From Paenibacillus macerans (GTDB lineage Bacteria > Bacillota > Bacilli > Paenibacillales > Paenibacillaceae): a stretch of DNA of 64,000 nt. The stretch spans positions 186,001 to 250,000 of the forward strand of contig NZ_JAMBOE010000003.1 of NCBI RefSeq assembly GCF_023715465.1, written 5' to 3'. How positions within the stretch are numbered: the first letter of the stretch is position 1; every line of letters starts with the position of its first letter. The position numbers were made by a program, and so were the translations under genes. Below, piece by piece: positions 1 through 8,866 of the stretch. The notes beneath the pieces were generated by a model. The model had not been told where the DNA came from. It saw only the letters and a list, made by a program, of their open reading frames with translations, and did not search any database.

Positions 1-755
1 GCTTCGTTGTACATTACGGGCCGCTCCAATACGGGGCCGATGCCATGCTCGAAATGATAAGCGCTGATGTAATTGCCGGCCAGCCTCATCATGCCGGCAT
101 TCAGCGCCCGCGTCATCTCCATCACTTCGCGCTTCACCTCGCCGATATGGTCCGCAGGCAGCAGGGATACGTGATCGAGCCACAGCATGCCGGTGGATAC
201 GTGATCGTTCCACCTCGGATGGTCGGCCGGCACGTACACCCGGATTTCGGCGGCGGCGCAGGCGCGGGAGACGGACAACTTCGCCTCGTATTCCCGCCAG
301 TTATGGCTGCCCAGGTCGATCCTAACAAGCCCAAGCAGCTCTCCCGTGCGCCGATCCGCCGCCTCGACGACCACGTACTTCAATTCGACCGACGCCCGTG
401 CCACCAAGCGCACCGCATATTCGACCGGCCCGTGCAAAGCGGCCGCTTGCGCGATCCCGGCATCCGCCTCGTCGTCGCTCAAGATGCGGATGCGCACGGC
501 GCGGCCCGAATGCTTCGGCGCCGGGGCCTCCAACGCGTACTGGGTATTCCGCCCGTTCGTATAAGCGCTCCAGCCCCCGGAAACCGTCCCTCTGCCCTCG
601 GCATCGCTTTCAAAATCCATGTCCTTCAGCGGATAGGCCAGCATCGCTTCCATATGGTCGCGGATATCCTCCACAAAATGCCCGAACAGGTACGGGTTCA
701 CCGTATGCCCGCTGGCCCTGCTGCCGTCTAGCGTAATCTTCGCGTTTGCCTTCAA
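1..755 (-). CDS. GH51-like alpha-L-arabinofuranosidase, N-terminal part (runs off window)
   Basis: The reading frame opens with TTG at 755 on the minus strand, preceded by a GGGAGGGA ribosome binding site, and stays open to base 1, so the C-terminal part lies outside the window. Residues about 15-25 read VNPYLFGHFVED, which resembles the opening of GH51 arabinofuranosidases (NPYLYGHFIE). A beta-rich carbohydrate-binding-like insert follows at about 40-195. Near residue 230 there is RLAGNYISAYHFEHGIGP, the counterpart of the GH51 segment RWPGGNF..GYHWEDGIGP. No signal peptide is visible, so a cytoplasmic enzyme acting on imported arabino-oligosaccharides is inferred. It is the last visible gene of the leftward ABC-importer operon. 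The catalytic glutamates are outside the window, so the exact family is not proven. Confidence 0.65.
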   Translation of the reverse strand, partial: MKANAKITLDGSRASGHTVNPYLFGHFVEDIRDHMEAMLAYPLKDMDFESDAEGRGTVSGGWSAYTNGRNTQYALEAPAPKHSGRAVRIRILSDDEADAGIAQAAALHGPVEYAVRLVARASVELKYVVVEAADRRTGELLGLVRIDLGSHNWREYEAKLSVSRACAAAEIRVYVPADHPRWNDHVSTGMLWLDHVSLLPADHIGEVKREVMEMTRALNAGMMRLAGNYISAYHFEHGIGPVLERPVMYNE

Positions 756-808
756 CCTGATCCCTCCCAGCTTTTTTAGTTATCAGAGAGTATAGGCTTA
801 TGAGCCAC

Positions 809-1714
809 TTAACCCTTAATCGAACCGATCATTACCCCTTTGACAAAATGCCGCTGCACAAACGGATACATGATCAGCACCGGCAGGCTGGAAACGATAA
901 TGACCGCGTATTTGATGCTCTCCGCCAGCAAAACCTTGTCCTCCATCCCCACAAGTCCGTCCACCGCGTCCGACTGGCTGATCAGCAAAATTTCACGCAG
1001 CACCAACTGCAGCGGATACAGCTCTTCACTGCGGATATATATGAGCGCGTTAAAAAACGAATTCCAGTGACCAACCGCGTAAAACAACACCATGACCGCC
1101 AGGATCGGCTTCGACAGCGGCAAAATGATGCTGACGAGCAGCCGCCAGTTGGAGCAGCCGTCCATATGGGCGGCTTCCTGAAGCTCCCAGGGAATGCTGG
1201 ACTGGAAATACGTCCGCATGACGATCAGATTGTACGTCGAAATCGCCCCCGGCACGATCAAGGCCCACATCGTATCGACCATCCCCAGGTCTTTGACCAG
1301 CAGGTAGGCCGGAATCAGCCCGCCGCTGAAAAACATCGTCAGCGTCACGATCAGCATCAGCCCTTTGCGCAAGGGCAGGTCCGGCCGCGACAGCGGGTAT
1401 GCCGCAAGCAGCGTCATGACGATGTTGACGAACGTGCCGACCGCCGTGTAAAGAATCGAATTGGCGTACCCTCGCCAAATTTTATCGTTATCCAAAATGT
1501 TAGCGTAAGCGTCAAGCGTAACGCCTTTCGGCAGCAGCCACACTTCCCCGCCCAGCACCTTCGCCGGATCGCTGAATGAAGCGCTGACCACAAACAGCAG
1601 CGGATACAACACGATGACGATAATGACCGCCGCGATCAGGTACACAAGCCAATCAAACCACCGTTCGTCGGCCGGTCCGGACTGCGCCTTGGGCGCCGCA
1701 ACTCGTTTGGACAT
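809..1714 (-). CDS. Carbohydrate ABC transporter permease, LplC/YtcP type
   Basis: This is an inner-membrane permease of the MalG-like CUT1 class, importing a mono- or oligosaccharide with the preceding permease and the upstream binding lipoprotein. An N-terminal hydrophobic segment (LVYLIAAVIIVIVLYPLLFVV) and about five further membrane segments are visible. The cytoplasmic EAA loop, which docks the ATPase, reads ELQEAAHMDGCSNWRLLVSIILP. An ATG 21 bases upstream (1735) is in frame, but the AAAGGAGG site lies inside that extension, six or so bases before the ATG at 1714, so 1714 is chosen. The gap to the upstream permease is then 14 bases. No ATPase gene is present, as is usual for these systems, which share a housekeeping MsmX-type ATPase. 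Confidence 0.93.
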   Translation of the reverse strand: MSKRVAAPKAQSGPADERWFDWLVYLIAAVIIVIVLYPLLFVVSASFSDPAKVLGGEVWLLPKGVTLDAYANILDNDKIWRGYANSILYTAVGTFVNIVMTLLAAYPLSRPDLPLRKGLMLIVTLTMFFSGGLIPAYLLVKDLGMVDTMWALIVPGAISTYNLIVMRTYFQSSIPWELQEAAHMDGCSNWRLLVSIILPLSKPILAVMVLFYAVGHWNSFFNALIYIRSEELYPLQLVLREILLISQSDAVDGLVGMEDKVLLAESIKYAVIIVSSLPVLIMYPFVQRHFVKGVMIGSIKG

Positions 1715-1728
1715 CTGCCCCGCCTCCT

Positions 1729-2688
1729 TTACCATAAACTCGTCTCCGACGTTTTGCGGGCAAAACGGTTCACCAGAAGCAGCAGCGTCAGATTGATTAC
1801 CGAGTTGAACAGCCCGATCGCCGCCGTATAGCTGTATTCCCCTTGCAAAATCCCGGTCTTATATACGAACGTGGAGATCACGTCGCTCGATTCGAGATTC
1901 AGATTGTTTTGCATCAGCAATATTTTTTCGAACCCGATGTTCATAAACTGCCCCACGTCGAGGATCAGCAAAATGACGATGACCGGCACGATCCCCGGCA
2001 AAGAGACGTGCCAGATGCGCCGCAGCCGGGAAGCCCCGTCCATCTTAGCCGCTTCGTACAGCTGCGGATTGATTCCGCTAAGCGCCGCAATATAGATGAT
2101 CGATTGCCAGCCCATGTTCTGCCAGATGTTCGAACCGATAAAAACGGTCTTGAACCAGCCGGCGGATTCCATAAACCGGATCGGCTCGCCGCCGAACGCC
2201 TGGATCAGCTGGTTGACCGGGCCGGCGGGCGACAGCAGCACCGTCAGGATGCCCACGATGACGACCACCGAAATAAAGTGCGGAATATAGGTGATGTTTT
2301 GCAGAAGTTTGCTGTACGTTTTGCTGCGGATCTCGCCGATCAGCAAGGCCAGTAAAATCGGAATCGGAAAGGCAATCAACAAAGAAAACAGATTGATGGA
2401 CAACGTATTCCACAGCAGCCGCCAGAAATAATACGAATCGAAAAAGCGCGTAAAGTGATCGAAGCCGATCCATTCGCTGCCGGCGATCCCTTTTGCCGGA
2501 TTGAAATTTTTGAAGGCGATCTGCAACCCGTATAACGGGCCGTAGTGGAATAACAAGTACCAGGCTAACGGCAAAAGCAGCATGAGGTACAGGTCGTACC
2601 TTTTGGCGATCTCTCGGGCCAGCCGGGGGCCCCGTTTCGGATGATTCAGGGGCACCGCCGCGGCCAAAGGGGCCTCTGTGTTTTTCAT
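1729..2688 (-). CDS. Carbohydrate ABC transporter permease, LplB/YteP type
   Basis: This is the MalF-like CUT1 permease, 319 residues, forming the translocation channel with the downstream LplC-type subunit. Membrane segments start at about residue 32 (LYLMLLLPLAWYLLFHYGPL). The family phrase GPLYGLQIAFKNFNP follows, and the EAA loop is at about 215-235 (QLYEAAKMDGASRLRRIWHVSLPGI). The start ATG at 2688 has AAGGAG about nine bases upstream. It sits 33 bases downstream of the binding-protein gene and is clearly co-transcribed with it. The substrate cannot be read from sequence. The neighbouring arabinofuranosidase-like gene suggests an arabinose- or uronate-containing oligosaccharide. Confidence 0.93.
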   Translation of the reverse strand: MKNTEAPLAAAVPLNHPKRGPRLAREIAKRYDLYLMLLLPLAWYLLFHYGPLYGLQIAFKNFNPAKGIAGSEWIGFDHFTRFFDSYYFWRLLWNTLSINLFSLLIAFPIPILLALLIGEIRSKTYSKLLQNITYIPHFISVVVIVGILTVLLSPAGPVNQLIQAFGGEPIRFMESAGWFKTVFIGSNIWQNMGWQSIIYIAALSGINPQLYEAAKMDGASRLRRIWHVSLPGIVPVIVILLILDVGQFMNIGFEKILLMQNNLNLESSDVISTFVYKTGILQGEYSYTAAIGLFNSVINLTLLLLVNRFARKTSETSLW

Positions 2689-2721
2689 GGGAATCCACTC
2701 CTTATCCGCACAAGCTCCGCA

Positions 2722-4293
2722 TCACTTCTGCATCTTGTCGTAAGCTTCCTGATACAGCTTCTCAAGCTCATCCAGCTTCATCTTCTTCAGCGTGGACTGG
2801 AATTCATCCCATTTGTCAAAGCTGAGCGCCCCGGCGATAAATTTTGTGCTTTGCTCTTCGTAATATTTGTCGATGTCGGTCCGCAGGATATTGACCTCCT
2901 GCGCCGTCTGCTCGTCAAACATCGGAGCCGCGTAACGAACCTGCGGCATATAAGGATCAAGCTTTTGCTGCGCCTCCTGCACTTGCGGCGGATTGATGTA
3001 GGAAGCGACCTTTTCGCTGATCAGGTGCGGTGCTCCGCCTCCGGCGTACGGGGTGATTTTCGGCTGCGTCTCCGAAGTCGAGTACTCCTCCTTGTAATAG
3101 GGAATGCCGTCTTTCAATTCATAATGCTCGCCTTCCCGGCCGAACCGCAGTAGGGTGGAACCTTCGTCACTATAAAAATAATCGATCCAGCGCATCGTCG
3201 CTTCCGGATATTTATTGACCGGGGTGATCGCGAAAGCCCCAAAATCCCGCGGCACCGGCAATGCCTGGGCTTGCAGCCGGTCTCCGTGCGGCCCTGCCGG
3301 AGGCGCGATTCCTTCATATTGATCGGCTATCTGCAGGAAGTTGTTGTTCGTCTGATCGAAAAACACTCCCGTTTTGCCCGAGCCCTGTTTGGCCAAATAT
3401 TGCGCTTCCGTGTGCGAAAACACTTCCGGGTCGAGCAATTTCTCTTTATATAGCTTGTTCAGGTACATCAGCATCTCTTTGTTGCGGTCGCTGCCCATCC
3501 AAATTTTCACCTGGCCATCGACGATGTTAATGTTATAACCAAGCTGCTGGTCGAGGCCAAACGACCCGCTCATCATCGTAACGACATGCAGCCCGACGCG
3601 GGCGGTCAGCGGAATTTCGTCCTTTTGGCCGTTGCCGTTTGGATCCTGATCCCGGAAAGCCACCAGCACATCGTACAGCTCATCCGTCGTTTCCGGCTCC
3701 TTCAGGTTCAGCTTTTCCAGCCATGCTTTGTTGATCCACTTCTTGTCCGTACGCGCCGAGGCCAGCGTCACGATGCCCGGCACCGCGTAAATATGCCCTT
3801 CCGGCGTCGTAATCCCCGCGCGGATTTCCGGGTACTGCTCCATCAGCTTCGTTAAATTGGGGGCGTATTCGGCAATTAGTTCTTCCAGCGGGATCAATTG
3901 GCCGCCCGCCCCGTAGCGGACCGCTTCCAAAGGCGTCAGCCCGGACCGGTACAAAGCGTCAGGAAGCTCGTTGGAGGCGAACAGCAGGTTTTTCTTCTCC
4001 TGAAAACCGTCCGTCGGCGCTTCAATGAATTTTACTTGCACATGGCTCATTTTTTCGTAGTCCTGAAACACCGGCATATCTTTAAATGGCCCGTTTACCG
4101 GGGCAATCCGGGTGAACATCGTCAACTGAAGCGGTTCCTGCACGATCGGAAAACCGTCCTTGCTCACCTCATTAGCCGTCGCCGCCTGCGGGGCGGCCTC
4201 GTTGTTTTTACCGGCGCCGGAGCTGCACCCGCCCAGCACCAAACCGGCGATAATCATCATGCTGAGTGCCGATCTTCTCCAGTGATTGCGCAT
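2722..4293 (-). CDS. Extracellular solute-binding lipoprotein of sugar ABC importer, LplA type
   Basis: This 523-residue binding lipoprotein captures the oligosaccharide outside the cell and delivers it to the two permeases that follow. The N-terminus is a lipoprotein signal: RR near residue 6, a hydrophobic stretch (ALSMMIIAGLVLGG), then Cys23 in the lipobox VLGGC followed by a Ser/Gly/Asn linker. The mature protein has the family-1 binding-protein features DPNGNGQKDEIPLTAR (a D-x-N-G-D/N-G loop often binding calcium) and WIDYFYSDEGSTLLRFGREGEHYE. The start has AAAGGAGG nine bases upstream. A cre-like site lies 38 bases before the start. Family assignment is firm and the ligand is unknown. 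Confidence 0.94.
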   Translation of the reverse strand: MRNHWRRSALSMMIIAGLVLGGCSSGAGKNNEAAPQAATANEVSKDGFPIVQEPLQLTMFTRIAPVNGPFKDMPVFQDYEKMSHVQVKFIEAPTDGFQEKKNLLFASNELPDALYRSGLTPLEAVRYGAGGQLIPLEELIAEYAPNLTKLMEQYPEIRAGITTPEGHIYAVPGIVTLASARTDKKWINKAWLEKLNLKEPETTDELYDVLVAFRDQDPNGNGQKDEIPLTARVGLHVVTMMSGSFGLDQQLGYNINIVDGQVKIWMGSDRNKEMLMYLNKLYKEKLLDPEVFSHTEAQYLAKQGSGKTGVFFDQTNNNFLQIADQYEGIAPPAGPHGDRLQAQALPVPRDFGAFAITPVNKYPEATMRWIDYFYSDEGSTLLRFGREGEHYELKDGIPYYKEEYSTSETQPKITPYAGGGAPHLISEKVASYINPPQVQEAQQKLDPYMPQVRYAAPMFDEQTAQEVNILRTDIDKYYEEQSTKFIAGALSFDKWDEFQSTLKKMKLDELEKLYQEAYDKMQK

Positions 4294-4330
4294 TGTTTAC
4301 GACCTCCTTTTCTTGTCAACAAACGAATGA

Positions 4331-4344
4331 TGTAAGCGTTTGCT
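4331..4344 (-). promoter_or_regulatory. cre-like CcpA site upstream of binding-protein gene
   Basis: On the minus strand the 14-mer reads AGCAAACGCTTACA and matches the cre consensus TGNAANCGNWNNCA at all fixed positions but the first. It lies 38-51 bases before the start of the solute-binding protein gene. CcpA repression of sugar uptake in the presence of preferred sugars is inferred. Confidence 0.55.
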
Positions 4345-4404
4345 GTGGTGTGCGTTCATTATAGTTCAGCCGCCGGAGACCGCGAATTATAAAAATATGA
4401 CTAT

Positions 4405-6009
4405 TTACTCCACTTTTTTTACGGGACGCTTCATATAGTCATGCGGCGTCATCCCGGTCAGTTCCTTGAACACCTTGAAAAAATAATTGTACGTCGTAAA
4501 ACCCACCTGACTGCTGATTTGCTTGACCGAATTGCGTCCGCTTTCCAGCAGTTTGCGGCTCGCGTCGATACGCACCCGGTTGACGTACTCGGAGAACGTT
4601 GCCCCCGTTTCTTCTTTGAAAATCCGGCTCAAATACGAAGGGTTCAGTCCGATCGCCCCGGCCGCCAGCTCCAGAGTAATATAGCTCTGGTACCGTTCCA
4701 GAATCAGCATGATCGCCTGCGACACATGCCGCGAATACGGACCGGCCGCACGCTCCCGCTTCAGCCGTTCCAGCAGGGTCTCATAATAGGACGAAAGCCA
4801 CCCCTCCAGCTCCTCCACGGTGCCGATCTGCCCCAAAGCTGTGCGCGATGGCCATCCGCCTGCAGTGACTTCCTCCACCGGAAGCCATTTTTTCCGCACC
4901 TTGTCCCCGATCGAAAGCAGCTCGCTGACGATCATTTGCACCGGCTGGGCATGGACCGGCTGCTGGCTCACGCTGGCAAACACGGACGCGATCAACCGCA
5001 GCGCGCCTTCCTTGTCCAGATTTTCTATGGAAAGCAATAGCTGCTTCTGCTCTTCGATGGTTAAAGCGACGCGCTCGCTGCTGCTCCCCGTTTTCTCCCC
5101 GGCCGGGGAGGCGTCCAAGGCCCGCTCCGCCGAGCGGTAGCTGGCAACAAGCTGCGGCAAGCTGGTGCAGAAGTGACCGATAGCATAGGTGCACTTCAGA
5201 TTCAAGAACAGCTCAAGCGAGTGGCGCAGCTTGCTCATCAGCCTGGCGGCCTCGCCTGCGGCGGCTTGTTCGCTGCGGCCCTGGAACGCCAGGACAACAG
5301 CCAAGCGTCCATTTCCAACGTAAGCCGCCGTGGCTTCCGGGAGATCGCTCAAGCTCTGCTGCATGACATCCACAGCCTGCTGCATCAGCCGGTTCGTTTC
5401 CACATCGCTGTGCGACTCCGTCAGCAGCAGAAAGGAGACAATTTGCACCGCCGCCGCCATATAGCAAACCACGCCCGCAAACAGGCCATTTTGCCGGGCA
5501 TAGGCTTCCAGTTCCCGGGCCGCGCCGGGTTTTCCCCGCAGCAAACCTGCGATATGCTCGTGAATCAGCTGCAGACCGGCGCTTGCCGCCAGCTCCCGTT
5601 CCCCGCCCCGGCTCTCTGTCAGCCGCTCCCGCTGCTCCGCTTCCCGGACCGCCTTGCGCAACACGGCCATCAGCGTTTCACCGTCAAGCCGGTGCTTCAG
5701 CAAATAATCGGCCGCTCCGTTTTTCAGGCATTCGCGTACATAGTCGTAATCGTCGTAGCTGCTGAGCATAATCGTTTTGACCGAAGGAAAGCGCTCCCCG
5801 ATCGCCCGCTGGAGTTCCACCCCGTTCATCCCCGGCATATTCACGTCGATGATGGCGACATGAGGCCGGGTTCGTTCGATCATCCGCAGCGCCGTTTCGC
5901 CGTTATAGGCCTCGTCGCACAGCTCAAAACCGTTGCCGCGCCAATCCGATAAGGTCCATACATGTTGATGGACCAAAGGCTCATCGTCAACCAGCAGCAC
6001 TTGAAACAT
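4405..6009 (-). CDS. Response regulator with AraC-type DNA-binding domain, YesN type
   Basis: This 534-residue regulator pairs with the kinase encoded 3 bases upstream and probably activates the adjacent importer. The receiver domain occupies residues 1-120, with acidic pair Asp8/Asp9, phospho-acceptor Asp55 (IIDVNMPG) and the conserved Lys105 (DYLLK). A long middle region of about 300 residues is typical of YesN proteins and has no recognised catalytic domain. Residues about 435-525 form two helix-turn-helix motifs of AraC type, with the second-helix signature VGFTTYNYFFKVFKELTGMTP. The ribosome site AAGGAGGT overlaps the end of the kinase gene, so translation is likely coupled. The gene ends 112 bases before the binding-protein start. 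Confidence 0.95.
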   Translation of the reverse strand: MFQVLLVDDEPLVHQHVWTLSDWRGNGFELCDEAYNGETALRMIERTRPHVAIIDVNMPGMNGVELQRAIGERFPSVKTIMLSSYDDYDYVRECLKNGAADYLLKHRLDGETLMAVLRKAVREAEQRERLTESRGGERELAASAGLQLIHEHIAGLLRGKPGAARELEAYARQNGLFAGVVCYMAAAVQIVSFLLLTESHSDVETNRLMQQAVDVMQQSLSDLPEATAAYVGNGRLAVVLAFQGRSEQAAAGEAARLMSKLRHSLELFLNLKCTYAIGHFCTSLPQLVASYRSAERALDASPAGEKTGSSSERVALTIEEQKQLLLSIENLDKEGALRLIASVFASVSQQPVHAQPVQMIVSELLSIGDKVRKKWLPVEEVTAGGWPSRTALGQIGTVEELEGWLSSYYETLLERLKRERAAGPYSRHVSQAIMLILERYQSYITLELAAGAIGLNPSYLSRIFKEETGATFSEYVNRVRIDASRKLLESGRNSVKQISSQVGFTTYNYFFKVFKELTGMTPHDYMKRPVKKVE

Positions 6010-6012
6010 GAT

Positions 6013-7812
6013 TCAGCCCACCTCCTTCGCTTGAGTTTCCGTATTCCCCAGCCGGGGAAAGCGAATCTCCACCTTCGTATACAGCCCCTCTTCGCTGTAC
6101 ACCTTGACACCATAAGGCTCCCCGTACATGCGTACGACCCGCTCATGCACGTTGCGCACGCCCATACCGTTAAAACGCGACGGGATTTCCCCTTTTTTCC
6201 CGAGCAAGGCTGCGATTTGTTCCTGGGACATCCCCTTGCCGTTGTCCATCACCTCGATTTTCAGCTCGTCCTCCTCCCCGTAAACGCGAATCAGCACAAA
6301 TCCCCCGGAAGCCGCTGCGCCGAGTCCATGTATCAGTGCGTTCTCCACGATCGGCTGCAGCATCAGTTTGGGCACCCGACACTCCAGCAGGGCGTCATCC
6401 TCAATTTGCATATGAACCGGGATTGGCTCCATAAACCTGTATTTCACGATCGATACGTAGCAGGAAACATAGTCCAGTTCCTCCCGCACGGTGAGCAATT
6501 CGTTCGAGTTGCCGAGCACGCCCCGCATCAGTTCGATTAACGATCCGGACACCTCTTCAATATTGGGTGCCCCGTTCAGCTTGGCCAGATATTTGATCGT
6601 GTTCAGCGAATTGTACAAAAAATGCGGGCGAATCTGTGCCTGCAGCGCGGTCAGCTCCGCCTCCCGCTTGGTCTTCTCGCTGACGCGAATCCCTTCCATC
6701 AGCCGTTTCAATTCATCAACCATACTGATAAAAACCCGGTACAATTCGCCGATTTCGTCTTTGGTGCCGATTTCCGTTTTCGGAAAATCCAGATTTCCGT
6801 CTTTGACCCGCGTCATCATTGTTTTCAAGCGGCGGATGTGGAGGGTGGTCCGGGAGGACATCTGCAGCGTACCGATCAATACAGCGATAAACACGACTGC
6901 CGAGACCTCGACCATCAGATTGCGGATGCGGACCGACTCGCTTAGCAGCGAATCAAGCGGGATCAGCGCCCGCGTGGTCCAGCCCGTATAGTCGGAACGG
7001 CGGCTGACGACGATATAGGATTTGCCGTCGATGATTTGTTCCGCCGCCAGCTCGGCCAGGCCTGCCGAAGCCGGATGGGCATAGATCGTTTTTTCCATTT
7101 GGGGAGAGAGGGAGGAGGGTGCCGAGTCCGAGTGGTAGACGAGCTCATTTTGCTCATCGAGCACATACAGAATGCTGTCCGCAGTTGGTTTCACACCGTA
7201 TGTGTTGCGGATAAAATCATAATTCAAATCCACCATCACCACGCCGATCGTTTCCCGGTTATAACGCAGAACGCGGCCGACGGAGATGGCGTCCGTAGGG
7301 CCGCTTTGCTTCAAATAGGCGTGGCGTTCCCCGTTTAGCAGCATATACTCCATCGTCTTCGTATCCAGGAACGTCCGGTCGATCCAGGGGCCGCCCGCAA
7401 AGAACACCTTTCCGTTCAGGCCGATCACGGCGATCCGCGAAATATAAGGCTTATAATCGATTAGCCCCGACAGAAACTCGATGATCCGCTTCTGCTCCTG
7501 GAACCATTCGTAGCTGATTTCCTCGCTCGGGCTCAATACCGTGTCGATGACCGTATTTTTGTTGGTCACGGCCACCGTGTTCAACCGGTCGATCTCCTTT
7601 AACATCACGTTAAGGGATTCATCAGCCTGGCGGATGCTGTCCGACACCGAGGTGATGGCGTTAGCCTTAATCGTCTCGCGCATGTTCACGTAAACGATGG
7701 CGGTCACGGAGACGATGGATAGCAGCGAAAGCAGCCCGAAGGCGATAAATATTTTCCCCTGAATGCTTAACTTCGGTGAGGATATCCATTTGCGCAGCGA
7801 TGTCAGTCTCAT
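6013..7812 (-). CDS. Membrane sensor histidine kinase, YesM type
   Basis: This 599-residue HPK7-type sensor senses an extracellular signal, probably a glycan or the loaded binding protein, and phosphorylates the YesN-type regulator. A first membrane helix is at about 20-42 (IFIAFGLLSLLSIVSVTAIVY). A large extracytoplasmic region (dCache-like, about 45-295) and a second helix at about 297-318 follow, then a HAMP segment. The phospho-acceptor His sits in QIRPHFLYNSLNTIKYLAK. The ATP-binding N box (ENALIHGLG) and G box (DNGKGM) are intact. It starts the leftward operon. A cre-like site lies about 40 bases upstream of its start. Confidence 0.95.
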   Translation of the reverse strand: MRLTSLRKWISSPKLSIQGKIFIAFGLLSLLSIVSVTAIVYVNMRETIKANAITSVSDSIRQADESLNVMLKEIDRLNTVAVTNKNTVIDTVLSPSEEISYEWFQEQKRIIEFLSGLIDYKPYISRIAVIGLNGKVFFAGGPWIDRTFLDTKTMEYMLLNGERHAYLKQSGPTDAISVGRVLRYNRETIGVVMVDLNYDFIRNTYGVKPTADSILYVLDEQNELVYHSDSAPSSLSPQMEKTIYAHPASAGLAELAAEQIIDGKSYIVVSRRSDYTGWTTRALIPLDSLLSESVRIRNLMVEVSAVVFIAVLIGTLQMSSRTTLHIRRLKTMMTRVKDGNLDFPKTEIGTKDEIGELYRVFISMVDELKRLMEGIRVSEKTKREAELTALQAQIRPHFLYNSLNTIKYLAKLNGAPNIEEVSGSLIELMRGVLGNSNELLTVREELDYVSCYVSIVKYRFMEPIPVHMQIEDDALLECRVPKLMLQPIVENALIHGLGAAASGGFVLIRVYGEEDELKIEVMDNGKGMSQEQIAALLGKKGEIPSRFNGMGVRNVHERVVRMYGEPYGVKVYSEEGLYTKVEIRFPRLGNTETQAKEVG

Positions 7813-7850
7813 ATCAGGCTCTCCTTTTTCATTCGGGCTTAGATCAGATT

Positions 7851-7864
7851 TGTAAGCGCTTGCT
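7851..7864 (-). promoter_or_regulatory. cre-like CcpA site upstream of the two-component operon
   Basis: The minus strand reads AGCAAGCGCTTACA, one position away from the cre consensus. It is 39-52 bases before the kinase start, nearly the same geometry as the site before the binding-protein gene, which suggests both transcription units share catabolite control. This is an inference from pattern and position only. Confidence 0.5.
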
Positions 7865-7881
7865 AAAATGAGCCGCCGCGG

Positions 7882-8742
7882 CTACCCGTTTTTTGCCGTC
7901 CGCATGGCGAGCGGGGAAACCTTGTAATAGATTTTGAAAGCTCTGGTGAAGGTGTACAAATTCGGATACCCCAGCGACAAGGCGATTTCCGTCACGCTCG
8001 CGTCCGTTTCGGAGAGCAGCCGTTTGGCCTTCTCCATGCGGATATTTTGCAGGTATTTCTGCGGCGGCAGCCCAATCTGGCTCGTAAACACATTGGAAAA
8101 ATACGAACGGTGCACGCCCGCAAACGCGGCCACTTGCTGCACGGTAATCCCTTCCGTGGCGTGCAGATCCATAAAATCCATGCACTCGCGAATCCAGGCG
8201 GAAGGCTCGGCGGCGCCCGTTGGCACCGTGTCGGGGATAAGCTCGGCGAGCAGCCGGCAAATCCATCCCTGCAGTTGCAGCGATATGGCCGGGTTCCACC
8301 GCTCCACGCCGGCCAGCGCCTCGATCGTACGGTCCAGCGTTTCCTGCGCAGGGAGAGAAATCAGCCGCTGCCCATAAGGTCTTTCCGGTATAATCCCCGC
8401 CAGCTCGAGCAGTGGCCCCACCCGGCTGCCGTCCAGCGCCAGCCAGTTCATCCGCGGCGGCGGTTCCGCAGGCAGCGCGTAATAATGGTAAGTCCGCCCG
8501 GGAAACAGGCAAAACAAATCATCCTGTTGCAGTTCCACCCGCTTGTCGGCGTATTCGAGGCACACCTTCCCCTCCAGCACAAAATGCAGGCTGTAGCATT
8601 CAATCCGCTTCGGCCCCACCCGGTAATGGGGTTTGGCGATGCTGCGGCCGGCCCGCACCGGCCAAAGCTGGGCTTCTTTATCCACAAACCCCGGCGTATA
8701 GTAAATAAACTCGGCAAACTCGTGGTCGTATTCCTGCATCAT
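7882..8742 (-). CDS. AraC-family transcriptional regulator with N-terminal sugar-binding cupin
   Basis: This is a 286-residue one-component regulator. Residues about 30-130 resemble the AraC-type effector-binding cupin (CYSLHFVLEGKVCLEYADKR and a proline-rich loop). Residues about 185-282 form the double helix-turn-helix, with ITVQQVAAFAGVHRSYFSNVF in the first half and VTEIALSLGYPNLYTFTRAFK in the second. It is divergent from a sulfatase gene across 124 bases and is therefore the likely regulator of that gene. It could also act on the downstream two-component/importer operon, which reads in the same direction. The effector is unknown. Confidence 0.92.
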   Translation of the reverse strand: MMQEYDHEFAEFIYYTPGFVDKEAQLWPVRAGRSIAKPHYRVGPKRIECYSLHFVLEGKVCLEYADKRVELQQDDLFCLFPGRTYHYYALPAEPPPRMNWLALDGSRVGPLLELAGIIPERPYGQRLISLPAQETLDRTIEALAGVERWNPAISLQLQGWICRLLAELIPDTVPTGAAEPSAWIRECMDFMDLHATEGITVQQVAAFAGVHRSYFSNVFTSQIGLPPQKYLQNIRMEKAKRLLSETDASVTEIALSLGYPNLYTFTRAFKIYYKVSPLAMRTAKNG

Positions 8743-8761
8743 CTCGCTTTACCCCTCCGCA

Positions 8762-8840
8762 ATTGAAATCATTTCTAAAGACAACAAAATGACAACTCAA
8801 AAATAACAGAAAGCCATTTCTAAAACGCTTCAATTTCAAT
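8762..8840. promoter_or_regulatory. Candidate operator region between AraC regulator and sulfatase
   Basis: The divergent intergenic region holds an inverted pair ATTGAAAT (8762-8769) and ATTTCAAT (8833-8840), and inside it a direct repeat CATTTCTAAA at 8770-8779 and 8815-8824, spaced 45 bases, close to four helical turns. Such repeated half sites are typical of AraC-family binding. Binding itself is inferred. Confidence 0.45.
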
Positions 8841-8866
8841 AATATCATAAGGGGAGGGGATTAACT

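Noticed and set aside
800..1579. Long open frame opposite the LplC-type permease (and many similar ones opposite other genes)
   Set aside because: It is rich in His, Arg and Gln, has no family likeness, and is antisense to a clearly coding gene. Such frames are expected in GC-rich DNA.
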